From an uncultured Porphyromonadaceae bacterium (GTDB taxonomy: Bacteria; Bacteroidota; Bacteroidia; Bacteroidales; Muribaculaceae), in the NCBI GenBank assembly GCA_947176755.1, contig CAMWRW010000003.1:1-64000 (forward strand): DNA of 64,000 bases, read 5' to 3'. The stretch's first letter is position 1; the number at the start of each line of letters is the position of its first letter. The notes under the pieces are model-generated. The model had not been told where the DNA came from and made no database searches. It saw nothing but the letters and a program-made list of their open reading frames with translations. Shown here piece after piece: positions 29,987 to 40,574 of this stretch. A program made the position numbers and the translations under genes.

Positions 29987-31462
29987 ATGGACAACAATCT
30001 ACTGATCTACAACACTCTCACCCGCTCGAAAGAACTCTTCCGGCCCGTGCATGAAGGACATGTGGGGATGTATGTCTGCGGACCTACCGTCTACGGGGAC
30101 GCCCATCTGGGTCACGCCCGGCCGGCAATCACGTTCGACATCCTCTTCCGCTATCTCCGCCATCTGGGCTACAAGGTTCGTTACGTCCGCAACATCACCG
30201 ATGTGGGCCATCTCGAGCATGACGCCGACGAGGGTGAAGACAAGGTGGCCAAGAAAGCCCGTCTGGAGCAGCTTGAGCCGATGGAGGTCGTGCAGCACTA
30301 TCTCAACCGCTACCATCGCGACATGGAAGCCCTCAATGTGCTCCCCCCCTCGATCGAACCTCACGCCTCGGGCCATATTATCGAACAGATCGAATATATC
30401 AAGAAAATCATCGAGGCCGGTTATGCTTACGAAAGCTGCGGATCGGTCTATTTCGATGTGACGAAGTTCAACGCCGACCATCATTACGGGAAGCTCTCAG
30501 GCAGAAATATCGACGACCTGCTCAACACGACGCGCTCGCTCGACGGTCAGAGCGAAAAACGCAATCCTCTTGACTTCGCACTCTGGAAAAAGGCCTCCCC
30601 GGAGCATATCATGCACTGGCCCTCTCCCTGGAGCGAAGGTTTTCCCGGCTGGCATCTGGAATGCTCCACGATGGGTCGCAAATATCTCGGAGATACGTTC
30701 GATATTCACGGCGGAGGAATGGACCTGATGTTCCCTCACCATGAATGCGAAATTGCCCAAAGCGTGGCCGCACAGGGCCATGATGCCGTGCGCTACTGGA
30801 TGCACAACAATATGATCACGATCGCCGGAAAGAAAATGGGGAAATCCTACGGCAACTTCATCACGCTTGAGGAATTCTTCAACGGCTCCCATCCGCTCCT
30901 GACCCAGGCCTACGACCCGATGGTGATCCGTTTCTTCATCCTTCAGGCACATTACCGGAGCACGGTCGACTTCAGCAACGAGGCTCTTCAGGCTGCCGAA
31001 AAGGCTCTCCAGAAAATGCTTGACGCCTACCGACGCCTTCAGAATCTCAAGCCATCGGAGAAATCAAGTGTCGAAGTTCCCGATTTCATGGCTCGATGCA
31101 TGGAGGCTATGAACGACGACCTGAACACGCCGGTCGTGATCGCCCATCTTTTCGAGGCGGCAAAAATCATCAATTCCGCATTCGACGGCAATATCACCCT
31201 TTCCGCCGAGGATATCGACCGGCTAAAGGAGACATTCCGCGTTGTGCTCGTCGATCTGCTCGGAATCCGCGCCGGATCAGAAGGTGGGGCTGCCGACACT
31301 TCGGCATACGAAGGGGCGGTCGACCTGCTGATGGAGATCAGAGCCAACGCGAAAGCCTCCAAAGACTGGACAACTTCCGACCTTATCCGCGACAAACTCG
31401 CTGCGCTCGGCTTCAATGTTAAGGACACCAAAAACGGTGTCGAATGGAGTCTGCCGCAATAA
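29987..31462 (+). CDS. cysS: Cysteinyl-tRNA synthetase
   Basis: [32 protein letters not shown]. Confidence 0.97.
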   Translation: MDNNLLIYNTLTRSKELFRPVHEGHVGMYVCGPTVYGDAHLGHARPAITFDILFRYLRHLGYKVRYVRNITDVGHLEHDADEGEDKVAKKARLEQLEPMEVVQHYLNRYHRDMEALNVLPPSIEPHASGHIIEQIEYIKKIIEAGYAYESCGSVYFDVTKFNADHHYGKLSGRNIDDLLNTTRSLDGQSEKRNPLDFALWKKASPEHIMHWPSPWSEGFPGWHLECSTMGRKYLGDTFDIHGGGMDLMFPHHECEIAQSVAAQGHDAVRYWMHNNMITIAGKKMGKSYGNFITLEEFFNGSHPLLTQAYDPMVIRFFILQAHYRSTVDFSNEALQAAEKALQKMLDAYRRLQNLKPSEKSSVEVPDFMARCMEAMNDDLNTPVVIAHLFEAAKIINSAFDGNITLSAEDIDRLKETFRVVLVDLLGIRAGSEGGAADTSAYEGAVDLLMEIRANAKASKDWTTSDLIRDKLAALGFNVKDTKNGVEWSLPQ

Positions 31463-31483
31463 ATCTCACTTTAAACCAAAAGT

Positions 31484-31520
31484 AATGGGCCATGTTTCAC
31501 GACACGGCCCATTGCTTTTA
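31484..31520 (+). terminator. Intrinsic terminator
   Basis: AATGGGCC...GGCCCATT followed by GCTTTTATTTT. Confidence 0.65.
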
Positions 31521-31550
31521 TTTTATAATGTCAGTCTGACAGTTTCCGAA

Positions 31551-32744
31551 TCAGAACTTGCTGATCGTACCCATAATCAGGATAACTCCCGAGGAGCGTT
31601 CGCGAATTATGTAAATGAAAGGAGAATCCACTTTAAGTGTCGCAAGATTTGCGATGAGACCGGAAGAGGAAGAGGCTGCAGCTACAGTCGTGCCATCCTC
31701 GTCAACTTCCAACCTCACAGATTGGGTAAAATATTCAAACTCTATCTTTTCATTCGCAACCATCTCGCTTGCATAAATCTCATCCAGCCCTAATTCAGAG
31801 GCAATATTAAACAGAGAGCCGCTGGAATCTACCTTGAATTTGGGCAAAGCCACCGTCACCTTGGCAGATCCGGACCTCAATAGAGCCTCATTGAACTCTT
31901 CGGCATCAAACGACGCTACAAATTCTGCAAAATTCTGATTCGCGAAAGGATGGACGACACACATCTCGAAATTGGAATTACCGTATGGCAGAACTCCCAT
32001 TTCATATTTCTCATTGCTGTAGTAGGGACAGTCTAAGACGTTATTCATAAATGGAACGCTGACTTTGTCGCCGTCGGCGTTTGTAAAAATCGCATCTGCT
32101 GTCCGATCCTTCGGAAATTTCTTTTTCCACTCCGATTTAAAATAGAGTGCATTCACCACAACCGGAGCAAATCGCGGAGCTTCATCAAGATAGTTGGTAA
32201 TCAGACCGGACGTATTGCTGCTGACCCAACTGTTGATCTCCTGAAGCTCTTTATCGTTCTTTTCATAAGAGTTGAACAGATCCGCGCCATACCAATCGGA
32301 GACATTCCGGCTGAACTCGGTCAACACTTTCTGAGAGGGAGTGAACCAGATAGAATTGGCTTCCTTATAAACCGTCTGCTTATCGAGCTTAGGGAGCTGC
32401 GTACGCAAGGCATTGCAAAAGGCGTTGAGTTCCTCGATGCTTTTGCTGCCGTCCGTGAGATATTCGAGGAGAACAGCTCTCTCCTCCTGATTCTGCCCGT
32501 TTGCAATCATGGCAAGGACAGAAAAGAGACTTTGAGGAGAAACAATCACATTAGCCTCATCTTCGATATTTTTTGTCGCCATACGAGTAATTTTGAACGC
32601 AAAATTATTCACGTCGGAAACACAGCCTCTCGTAGTGGTCGGGAGATTGACCGGAGTGTAGGGATTGTTGCTACTATCGTCGTTGTCACAAGCAGCTATA
32701 AGCGGCAATAATGCCAGTCCGATTCCTAAAATTTTCTTTTTCAT
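31551..32744 (-). CDS. Serpin family protein (lipoprotein)
   Basis: 397 aa; lipobox LLPLIAACDND; NVIVSPQSLFSVLAMIANG; hinge/reactive loop EVDEDGTTVAAASSSSGLIANLATLKVDSPFIYIIRE. Confidence 0.93.
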   Translation of the reverse strand: MKKKILGIGLALLPLIAACDNDDSSNNPYTPVNLPTTTRGCVSDVNNFAFKITRMATKNIEDEANVIVSPQSLFSVLAMIANGQNQEERAVLLEYLTDGSKSIEELNAFCNALRTQLPKLDKQTVYKEANSIWFTPSQKVLTEFSRNVSDWYGADLFNSYEKNDKELQEINSWVSSNTSGLITNYLDEAPRFAPVVVNALYFKSEWKKKFPKDRTADAIFTNADGDKVSVPFMNNVLDCPYYSNEKYEMGVLPYGNSNFEMCVVHPFANQNFAEFVASFDAEEFNEALLRSGSAKVTVALPKFKVDSSGSLFNIASELGLDEIYASEMVANEKIEFEYFTQSVRLEVDEDGTTVAAASSSSGLIANLATLKVDSPFIYIIRERSSGVILIMGTISKF

Positions 32745-33132
32745 AATGGTTTGTTTATATTGTTAGTGATGGTATGTTTTGTTATTAGTGTTATTATTTT
32801 TGGGGCCGATATCCGTACCCTATATTCAGGTTTTAGTACTAATAATAAGTTTTATGATGCTATTTGTCTATGCCATACCTGAAGCAAACACAAAAATTAC
32901 CATACTCAAACTTTATCAAAAGCAAATTAACAACAATTTTCAATATTTTGCAAACTTTCTGCAAAAAAATTCCATATTTTTCCCGATAAAAAAATCATGT
33001 AGCATATACAAGGTCATAAATAAGTATCATTTTGAAATCTTTCCTTAAATCTTAGCAAATATTTTTCATTCAAAACAATCACATTTTCCCGATAGCTTCC
33101 CGGCAGAACACACGTTAATATTTGATCAACAA

Positions 33133-33173
33133 GGAAACAGACGTTCGACATGATCGGACGAACGTCCGTTTCC
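33133..33173 (-). terminator. Stem-loop at 3' end of 33199-34035 gene, possible terminator
   Basis: GGAAAC(A)GACGTTCG...CGAACGTC(C)GTTTCC; weak U tract. Confidence 0.45.
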
Positions 33174-33198
33174 GTTACAATTATTGTAGGTAAGATAT

Positions 33199-34035
33199 TC
33201 ATTTTACGATTACATAAGATCGGGAGCCGATCTTAAGTATCACAGAACGACCTGAAGGAAGGTCTATTTCACATTTTTGTCCATTGGCAACTCCGTTAGC
33301 GATTATGAGTCCATCTACTGAATAAAGACCCCATTCAAGCGATCCTATTGGATCTTTAATGACGAGCTTGTCTCCTTTGATCTCAAAATAATCACCATCG
33401 CCTTCGTAAGACTCCTTAAGACCTGTGGGTTCATTCTTATAAACCTGTTTCCCATCAACCAACACCTCCACGAGGCGCGACCCTCCTCCATCCATTTGGA
33501 ATCTACCATTATGTAGAACACCGTCAGCTGAGCCAATCCCTATCAACCATTCTCCGTAACGAGGATAAGAACGATCGGATTCCGATTCGAATTCCTCCAG
33601 CTTCATTATTTTTAACCCGGGATAGTCGGGGCTATCTACAATTTCTTTACATTCTACATAAGTAGTAATCACTCTTGAGCCGGAACCTCCATAGGGATAA
33701 TGATAAATCGTCGTTCCTTCCCCGGGTTGCAAATTAAAATCGTAGATCAGCAACCAATCTTGTGTGCCGTCCTCGGAAACATACACTCTATTATCTTCAG
33801 TTTTGACGTATGCCAGAAACTCAAGATTCGGGTCTTCTATATAATGGCCGTAGAATCCAAGACGATTTTGTCCGGGCACTTCCTGCATAAACACGTCATA
33901 CCTGTGAACAATAAGGATTCCGTCAGGCGTTCCATATCTAATCTCTTTCCAGAGAGTTCCATTTTCAAAAACAGATTCTCCGAATGCAACGATCGGACAT
34001 ACAAAAGATAAAAGTATTACCAAAAATTTCATCAT
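33199..34035 (-). CDS. Secreted hypothetical protein, possible T9SS-type C-terminal domain
   Basis: Signal peptide MMKFLVILLSFVCPIVAFG; C-terminus LEWGLYSVDGLIIANGVANGQKCEIDLPSGRSVILKIGSRSYVIVK; overlaps end of the C10 peptidase gene by 4 bp. Confidence 0.7.
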   Translation of the reverse strand: MMKFLVILLSFVCPIVAFGESVFENGTLWKEIRYGTPDGILIVHRYDVFMQEVPGQNRLGFYGHYIEDPNLEFLAYVKTEDNRVYVSEDGTQDWLLIYDFNLQPGEGTTIYHYPYGGSGSRVITTYVECKEIVDSPDYPGLKIMKLEEFESESDRSYPRYGEWLIGIGSADGVLHNGRFQMDGGGSRLVEVLVDGKQVYKNEPTGLKESYEGDGDYFEIKGDKLVIKDPIGSLEWGLYSVDGLIIANGVANGQKCEIDLPSGRSVILKIGSRSYVIVK

Positions 34036-35243
34036 GATGCAGGTGTAGGCGTTAAACTTGATTCAACTTCTTTTCTTACAGCAAAATATTGCATGCTATC
34101 ATACACATTTCCAACGGACAATGAAAATACAGGGCCAGCATAGTAGCCATTGCACTTACCTCCCCAGCCCCAATCACAGTAAATGAAGGCATCAAGTTTT
34201 TCACCAGGATTGTCGATATTCTTGCAATAATTATATCCATCAGCCACCCAAGCGTGACCACCTGTACTTGGGCCGCTTCCTCTCATATATATAATGCATC
34301 CTGCATCCATGTAATCTATAATTTCATCAATATTGAATCTTTCCATGCTTGAGAGTACAGAGAAATCCAAGTTTTTACACAACGCGTACGCCTTTGAGCT
34401 GGGTGCACTGCTGGAGCCGGAATCATAATACATATCTACATCTTTTCCTATCCAGTAGATTAGTTTCGCAATAGAGTCTACAGCTCTGCCATATGAATAT
34501 GGCAATTCAACTGGAGTCGGATCCGGTGAGAATTTCAGGGGAGAGATAAAATTGTTCTCCCCTTTTAGACCTTTAAGTATCTTAGAAAACTCAAATTTCG
34601 ATCCATGATAATTAAGTTCTTCTTTTGAATGGACCATTACTAATGTTGTAGCAACAGCCACGCAGCCAACGGGACAACCCGGATGTTCGACTTTAACATA
34701 TTTATCCCAAGGGTCCCACTGATGAAGTGAAAACTGAATTTGGGGTATCTTTGCCACGCAACCATCCATCATCTGATCATCAAAGATATATTCCCCATTC
34801 GGATCTGCCGTGTCTATATAACTATCGATTCTATCAATAAAATTTTCTTTCGCAATTTCATTGTCAAACGTAAAATTTCCCGTATAAGAGTATCCCAACA
34901 ATGGTTTAACCTGACGCGATCCCGCTACAATTACAAATCCGCCATCATTCGGATAGTTAATTACATACGCGATCGTGTCGTGATCTATTCCTGAACGCGT
35001 ATTTTTATTCGACATTACACATTTTACTTCCGCAAAACTGTATGTCGAACGTGTTTTCTTAAGAACTTTTTCTGCAATTGACAATGCTTCATCTTCAGAG
35101 ATACGGTTTCCTGCTTGTTTAGGTAGCACATTCCCAAAACCCGCACATTTGGAGAACGGATCATCTTCGTTTTGGCATGCCATAAGACCAACTGCTATAA
35201 AAATAGCGAACAATAGTCTCCAATAAGAAAGGATCCTTTTCAT
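34032..35243 (-). CDS. C10 family (streptopain-like) cysteine peptidase, lipoprotein
   Basis: Lipobox AVGLMACQNED; Spi-like propeptide; active-site Cys region GCPVGCVAVATTLVM; His region GGHAWVADGYNYC; start set at MKRILSYWRL. Confidence 0.9.
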   Translation of the reverse strand: MKRILSYWRLLFAIFIAVGLMACQNEDDPFSKCAGFGNVLPKQAGNRISEDEALSIAEKVLKKTRSTYSFAEVKCVMSNKNTRSGIDHDTIAYVINYPNDGGFVIVAGSRQVKPLLGYSYTGNFTFDNEIAKENFIDRIDSYIDTADPNGEYIFDDQMMDGCVAKIPQIQFSLHQWDPWDKYVKVEHPGCPVGCVAVATTLVMVHSKEELNYHGSKFEFSKILKGLKGENNFISPLKFSPDPTPVELPYSYGRAVDSIAKLIYWIGKDVDMYYDSGSSSAPSSKAYALCKNLDFSVLSSMERFNIDEIIDYMDAGCIIYMRGSGPSTGGHAWVADGYNYCKNIDNPGEKLDAFIYCDWGWGGKCNGYYAGPVFSLSVGNVYDSMQYFAVRKEVESSLTPTPAS

Positions 35244-35472
35244 AATTAATCTTTTTAATTGTTTAACATTTGCAAAAGAAGGCATTATTTTTAATGTCTG
35301 CAAATTTTGTTCAACATTTTTTAAAATATTTTTATTATTGACTATCAAATCTCAAGTTTCCCTATCAAATATACACCAAATTCTGCATAAGAAACTGCCC
35401 TACTTTCTACAGGACTCTTTAAAGTCCTTCGGAAGGCACATCTACTTTTTTAGGTTTCACTGAAAAAGCGGG

Positions 35473-35511
35473 AATAAAAAATGTGCTGCAACCGTCGGTC
35501 GATTGCAGCAC
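35473..35511 (-). terminator. Intrinsic terminator of thioredoxin-like gene
   Basis: GTGCTGCAA...TTGCAGCAC with T-rich tract on minus strand. Confidence 0.65.
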
Positions 35512-35538
35512 TGTTTTTCCTAATATATGTTTCGTGCG

Positions 35539-35835
35539 TCAGAGCGCCCGGTCGATGAGCTGTGCAAGCTCTCCCACGGTCTTTTCGCCACTTTCACGCA
35601 TAAGTTCCTGTCCTTCCTTGAAAAGAATGAAGGTCGGATATTCGTTTAATTTGTAGCGTTCGATCACAGGTCGGTTGTAAGAACTGTCGACGCGGATAAC
35701 GCGGGCGCGTCCGTCATACTGTTTCTTCAGTTCTTCAAGAATATATTTCACATCCACCGCGTTGCTTTCGGCCGCATGAATAAAAGCCACCAATGTAGGT
35801 TCGGATGCACTGAGAGTTTTTTCCAATTTATCCAT
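35539..35835 (-). CDS. Thioredoxin-fold family protein
   Basis: 98 aa; RVIRVDSSYNRPVIERYKLNEYPTFILFKEGQEL; canonical CxxC absent (FIHAAESNA). Confidence 0.85.
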   Translation of the reverse strand: MDKLEKTLSASEPTLVAFIHAAESNAVDVKYILEELKKQYDGRARVIRVDSSYNRPVIERYKLNEYPTFILFKEGQELMRESGEKTVGELAQLIDRAL

Positions 35836-35895
35836 AATTCTTTTTCTTAATTTCTATTATCTAATCTATCTACAATAGAAACACACCGAAGGGAC

Positions 35896-37404
35896 TTATG
35901 GTTTACGGTCAGCCTCTATCAGTTCAAGCATAGCGGGGAGGGCTTCTTCAGTGGGGATATTTTTGCGAATCAATTCCTTTCCGCGGTAAATGCTTACACG
36001 CCCCGGGCCGGCTCCGACATAACCGTAGTCGGCATCGGCCATCTCTCCGGGACCGTTTACGATGCAACCCATCACGCCGATTTTCAGGCCCGTGAGATGG
36101 GATGTGGCGCGTTTCACATCCTGCAACACACTCTGCAAATCGAACAGCGTGCGGCCACAGCTCGGACATGATATATATTCCGTCTTGGAAGTCCGCAGAC
36201 GCGCGGCCTGCAGTATGTCGAGTTCGAGTCGACCAAGGGTTTCCCTATCGAACGAGGGAGAATCAATCCGCAATGCGGCCCCTTTCCCCTGAAGAAGAAG
36301 ATAGCCGGCATCGGCGGCGGCATGAATCCGGAGCGTGTCGAGATCCATTTCAGGGTATGAGAGCACAATCACTCCCTCTCTGTCGCCGACGAGAGTCGCT
36401 GAGGAGTCCACCATTTCGGGGTCTTGTTCCATATCGGCGTGCCAGGCTCCGAATCGTTGAGAACGAAGCGGCTCGGGCATCTCGACAAGGCGATAGTCGA
36501 CAGGACACTCTCTTCCCTCGGCATCTGCACGGCGAAAACTGTCGGCAACGTAGGAGACCAGTTCACGGGCCACCGGAATTTCATTCTCGGGAGCCTCCGA
36601 TAGGGAAACGCGGATTGTATCGCCCAATCCTTCGAGAAGAAGGCTGCCGATTCCGAGCGCGCTCTTGATTCGCCCGTCCTCCGCATCGCCGGCTTCAGTG
36701 ACGCCGAGATGAAGAGGATAGTCCATCCCGGCCTCCTCCATCGCGCGGGCAAGCAACTTGACCGTGCGGGTCATTACCACCGTGTTCGACGACTTGATAG
36801 ATATGATGATATCATTGAAATCTTCCTCCTTTGCAATTCGCAGAAATTCCATCACGGATTCCACCATTCCCTCCGGAGTGTCGCCATATCGGCTCATTAT
36901 TCTGTCGGAGAGGGAACCGTGGTTTACCCCGAGTCGGACGGAAACCGAATTCGCGCGGCATTTTTCAAGAAAAGGGATGAAGGCACGCCGGATTTTCTCT
37001 ATTTCGGCGGCATATTCCTCTTCCGTGAACTCCAGTTTGCGGAAAGTACGCGCCGCGTCAACGAAGTTTCCGGGATTGATCCGAACCTTATCGGCAGTCT
37101 CAGCGGCCTCGAAGGCGGCTTTAGGATTAAAATGGACATCGGCAGAAATCGGCACCCGGCAACCGAGTTCCGCCAGCCTCCGGCGTATCTGACGCAGGGC
37201 CGACGCCTCGCGGACTCCCTGCGTCGTTAGCCTTACGAGTTCTCCGCCGGCATCAGCTATCGCCTTTACCTGCAGCGCGGAAGCCTCGATATCGTTTGTC
37301 GATGTGTTGGTCATCGACTGGATTCTCACCGGGTTATCGCCACCAATGCCAAGGGATCCGACTTTAACTTCCCTTGAGCGGCGACGTCTTGAACATTCGC
37401 TCAT
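35896..37404 (-). CDS. ispG: 4-hydroxy-3-methylbut-2-en-1-yl diphosphate synthase (IspG/GcpE)
   Basis: GGDNPVRIQSMTNTST; CPSCGRTLFDLQ; VMGCIVNGPGEMADADYGYVG. Confidence 0.95.
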   Translation of the reverse strand: MSECSRRRRSREVKVGSLGIGGDNPVRIQSMTNTSTNDIEASALQVKAIADAGGELVRLTTQGVREASALRQIRRRLAELGCRVPISADVHFNPKAAFEAAETADKVRINPGNFVDAARTFRKLEFTEEEYAAEIEKIRRAFIPFLEKCRANSVSVRLGVNHGSLSDRIMSRYGDTPEGMVESVMEFLRIAKEEDFNDIIISIKSSNTVVMTRTVKLLARAMEEAGMDYPLHLGVTEAGDAEDGRIKSALGIGSLLLEGLGDTIRVSLSEAPENEIPVARELVSYVADSFRRADAEGRECPVDYRLVEMPEPLRSQRFGAWHADMEQDPEMVDSSATLVGDREGVIVLSYPEMDLDTLRIHAAADAGYLLLQGKGAALRIDSPSFDRETLGRLELDILQAARLRTSKTEYISCPSCGRTLFDLQSVLQDVKRATSHLTGLKIGVMGCIVNGPGEMADADYGYVGAGPGRVSIYRGKELIRKNIPTEEALPAMLELIEADRKP

Positions 37405-37408
37405 AATC

Positions 37409-38239
37409 TTAAATCATGGTTAGGAAAAACACGGAGCAGAAACCTACGCCCGCCCCGGCAAGCACCTGGCCGAGTGTGTGGCGGCCCAGCCAGAGACGCG
37501 CCGACGCAACCGCCCCGGTAAGGAAAACGGCCACAAGCAGCCACCCGACAACTCCCGGCTCGGCATATCCCGTGTGCATTATCCGCAACAGAAGAGCCAC
37601 AACGCCGGCGGCGCCGGCGGCATGGGCCGAGATTTTCCAACGCAAGTTGATAATCGTGTCTATAATGCCGGCAACTCCCCCGGCTACAAAGAACATCACC
37701 AGCCAGAGCGGAGCCCCCTTGACATAGACGAACCATCCCGTCGACAACATGCAGACCACCGTGATGATGTAGGGAATCAGTCTCTCCCGCCGACCGTTAA
37801 GGCCGAGATCTTGGACGACTCCCAGCCGCTTGAGCAGAAGCACAATCAGAGAGGGCACTAAAATATTCAGCAGCGCGACCACAATAATCACACCCCATTT
37901 CGAACCTGCCCCGACATAACGGAGCAGCGACAGATGGAAAGCGAGCAGCGTGCCATACAGCGGCATAAAGAAGGGCACCATTATCCATGAAAGGAATTGG
38001 GCGAGAGCGTTGACCCAACGAGGACCTGATTCCGGATTTGATTCATAACCGGAATCGGAATCCGATGTTTTATCCGTTGACTTCTCCGGAGTATTTTCGG
38101 TCTCCGAAACTTCAACGGGCTCAACGGCAGTTTCCACCGGATTCCCGGAGTCGGAAGCCCCTGCATCCTGACGCGGGATGTCGTCATCCTCCGGCCCGAG
38201 CGGAGAAGGGGGGTAATATGAAGTTGTGTCTAATTTCAT
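37409..38239 (-). CDS. Membrane protein with PAP2-like C-terminal signature
   Basis: TM segments; ASARLWLGRHTLGQVLAGAGVG resembles PAP2 SRxxxxxH...AG motif. Confidence 0.65.
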   Translation of the reverse strand: MKLDTTSYYPPSPLGPEDDDIPRQDAGASDSGNPVETAVEPVEVSETENTPEKSTDKTSDSDSGYESNPESGPRWVNALAQFLSWIMVPFFMPLYGTLLAFHLSLLRYVGAGSKWGVIIVVALLNILVPSLIVLLLKRLGVVQDLGLNGRRERLIPYIITVVCMLSTGWFVYVKGAPLWLVMFFVAGGVAGIIDTIINLRWKISAHAAGAAGVVALLLRIMHTGYAEPGVVGWLLVAVFLTGAVASARLWLGRHTLGQVLAGAGVGFCSVFFLTMI

Positions 38240-39165
38240 TTTAATTTACGACGAATCGCCGCCTCGAATTTAGTGGGAATCGGGGTCCGGAAATACATAT
38301 CTTTCCTTGTCACGGGATGAGCGAAACGCAACGTCTCGGCATGCAACGCCAGCCTATGGAGCGGACTGGTCCGGGCGCCATACTTTCTGTCGCCGGCAAT
38401 CGGGTGGCCCATCTCGGAGGCATGCACGCGAATCTGATTCTTTCGCCCGGTGTCGAGAGAGAAATGAGCCAGCGTGTAACCGTTGCCCCGGCCGATAACC
38501 TCGTAGTTGGTCACGGCAAGTTTCCCTTCTCCCGGCTCTTCTGTAGAATATACGACAAATCTGGAATTCTCGGCAAGCCGACTTTTTATGAAACCGGAGT
38601 CTTGCTCAACGTTTCCCTCCAACAGGGCAACGTAAAGACGTTCGAGAATCATGTTGTTCCAGTTGTGGCGAAGCGTTTCCTGAGCCGCCTCCGTCTTTGC
38701 AAACATCATCAGGCCGGAAGTCTCGCGGTCGAGTCTATGGACAACATACAGACGGTTGGCGGGATCGACCCGCTTAACGTAATCGCGAAGAATATCAAAG
38801 GCATTCTCTTCTCGCTTGCGTCCCGGGGCGTTCACCGACAACAGACCATATCCCTTATTTATAACTATCACATCGTCATCTTCATAGACGATTTCTATTC
38901 TCGGATGGCGGAACACGGGGAAGGGGCGCGATGCATTAAAGTCGACAATCCCTCCGGGTGGGACGGGAGTGTCGAAACCCGTTGCAATCACACCATCGAC
39001 CATAAGATGGCCATATTTCAACCATTTCTTTATATCTCCTCTCTTCGCGTCGGGCCGTCGGGCCTCGACGAACTTCATCAGAGGAACGGGGTTTTCTTCA
39101 CGGTTGTCCCAACTGAAAATCCTGTCGGGAGCCTGCGGATATTTTTTCTTATCGCTGAATGCCAT
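38236..39165 (-). CDS. RluA family pseudouridine synthase
   Basis: YVVHRLDRETSGLMMFAKTEAAQ; GRKNQIRVHASEMGHPIAGDRKYG. Confidence 0.94.
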   Translation of the reverse strand: MAFSDKKKYPQAPDRIFSWDNREENPVPLMKFVEARRPDAKRGDIKKWLKYGHLMVDGVIATGFDTPVPPGGIVDFNASRPFPVFRHPRIEIVYEDDDVIVINKGYGLLSVNAPGRKREENAFDILRDYVKRVDPANRLYVVHRLDRETSGLMMFAKTEAAQETLRHNWNNMILERLYVALLEGNVEQDSGFIKSRLAENSRFVVYSTEEPGEGKLAVTNYEVIGRGNGYTLAHFSLDTGRKNQIRVHASEMGHPIAGDRKYGARTSPLHRLALHAETLRFAHPVTRKDMYFRTPIPTKFEAAIRRKLK

Positions 39166-39224
39166 AGCAAACCTTTAACTCATTATATAACCTATATCTC
39201 ATTAATCAAGATATATCATTTATA

Positions 39225-40574
39225 TTAACCTTGGGCAGGGGCCGAGGGTTCAAGCGGGATGTCGAAGGGAGAGAGCATGCCGGCGGTTTCGGTCGGAGTA
39301 AGCAGCGAGCGTCTGAGCAACGCATGACCCAGACGGCATTCGAGACAGCGTTCGCGGTCGCAATATTCCTTCCGGAGCTGAAGGAGCGCCTGCGAATCGG
39401 CGGCCGTCCGACAGTCCATTCCTGCCGCAGCCCATTGGGTAATGTAGCGGTTGCGCTCGGGGGCAATCGACTCCCAGAGATTGAAAGCGTGTTCCCCCAT
39501 TTCAAAATCACCGCGGCGCCGGGCCACGGCCGCAATCAGCGGAGCGGCGAAATTTATCATCAGAAGCGACACGGATCCCTGCGACAGCTCGACGGGAAGT
39601 TCCGCTCCGGGTCGGTCGAAATCGAAATGTTCTTTCCAATAGTCGGAAAGACCGAATGCGAAAAGGGAGCGCAGACGGGCCGGATCCTGCCGGGCCTCAA
39701 CAATCCTGCCCATCAGGGAGAATCCCCCTTTAAGGGAGGAGGCGAGCATCGCAATCCTTCGATGAGGGAAATTTCCGGGCCTGGTCCGGGCATATTTCCA
39801 GAGGTCGACCCTGATAGGATGAAGTCCGTATTTCCGGGCGAGGAAATAATATTCGCGACAGAGAAGCTGATAATACTCGTCAAAGATATGACAACTTGAA
39901 TCGAGCATTCCGGCCTGCCCGAAAAGGAGAGCTTCAAGCTGGAGAGGATGGTCGCTGTGTCGGAGGAGGAATTTGAGGGGGACGGAGCGGGCGAGCATTT
40001 CAAGGGGGTCGCCGTTGAGTCCGAAGCCGAGTGCGCGGGCAAGAGTGACGAAGCAAGCCCTCTCCCAATCGCCCCCAAGGGACTCGGCAGTCTGCGAAAT
40101 ACGCTCTGCTTTCGCCTGAAGCCTCTCGACCGCCAAGGTAGAGACCCAGTCAGACTTTATCAGCGGGGGAAGGGCATGGAGATATCCCTCGCAAGGGACG
40201 GCGCGTATGCGTCGCGACAAATCGAGATACATCTTCCCGAACGTGTCGCTATACGGAAGTTCAAGTTGGGGCAGGATTCGCCCGTCGGAGAGCGTGACCT
40301 TCCCGTCGGAGCGCCTCACGACGTGAAGAATCACATTTTCGTATGCCGGATCTGTCTGATGATTATGGCGATACCAGTCGGATGCATTGATATGAATCTC
40401 AACATTTCCTACCCATTCCTGACCATCAATCCGAATCCGGGCTCCCGTGAAATCGGGGCCACTGTCAACATTAAGAACACCCGCCGACAGAATCTCCACT
40501 TTACGACCATCGACTGTAAAGGCCGGTCGCGGGAGCATCTTGTGTTTCCACATATATTGAAAAATCATTTCCAT
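39225..40574 (-). CDS. DUF2851 family protein
   Basis: MEMIFQYMWKHKMLPRPAFTVDGRKVEILSAGVLNVDSGPDFTGARIRIDGQEWVGNVEIHINASDW. Confidence 0.9.
   Translation of the reverse strand: MEMIFQYMWKHKMLPRPAFTVDGRKVEILSAGVLNVDSGPDFTGARIRIDGQEWVGNVEIHINASDWYRHNHQTDPAYENVILHVVRRSDGKVTLSDGRILPQLELPYSDTFGKMYLDLSRRIRAVPCEGYLHALPPLIKSDWVSTLAVERLQAKAERISQTAESLGGDWERACFVTLARALGFGLNGDPLEMLARSVPLKFLLRHSDHPLQLEALLFGQAGMLDSSCHIFDEYYQLLCREYYFLARKYGLHPIRVDLWKYARTRPGNFPHRRIAMLASSLKGGFSLMGRIVEARQDPARLRSLFAFGLSDYWKEHFDFDRPGAELPVELSQGSVSLLMINFAAPLIAAVARRRGDFEMGEHAFNLWESIAPERNRYITQWAAAGMDCRTAADSQALLQLRKEYCDRERCLECRLGHALLRRSLLTPTETAGMLSPFDIPLEPSAPAQG

Noticed and set aside
32745-33130. AT-rich gap upstream of the serpin as a regulatory RNA
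   Set aside because: Some TTTGC-like strings exist but no consistent promoter/terminator pair; too weak to claim.
33014-33202. 62-aa minus-strand ORF in the serpin/secreted-protein gap
   Set aside because: Covers the terminator-like stem-loop; no supporting features.
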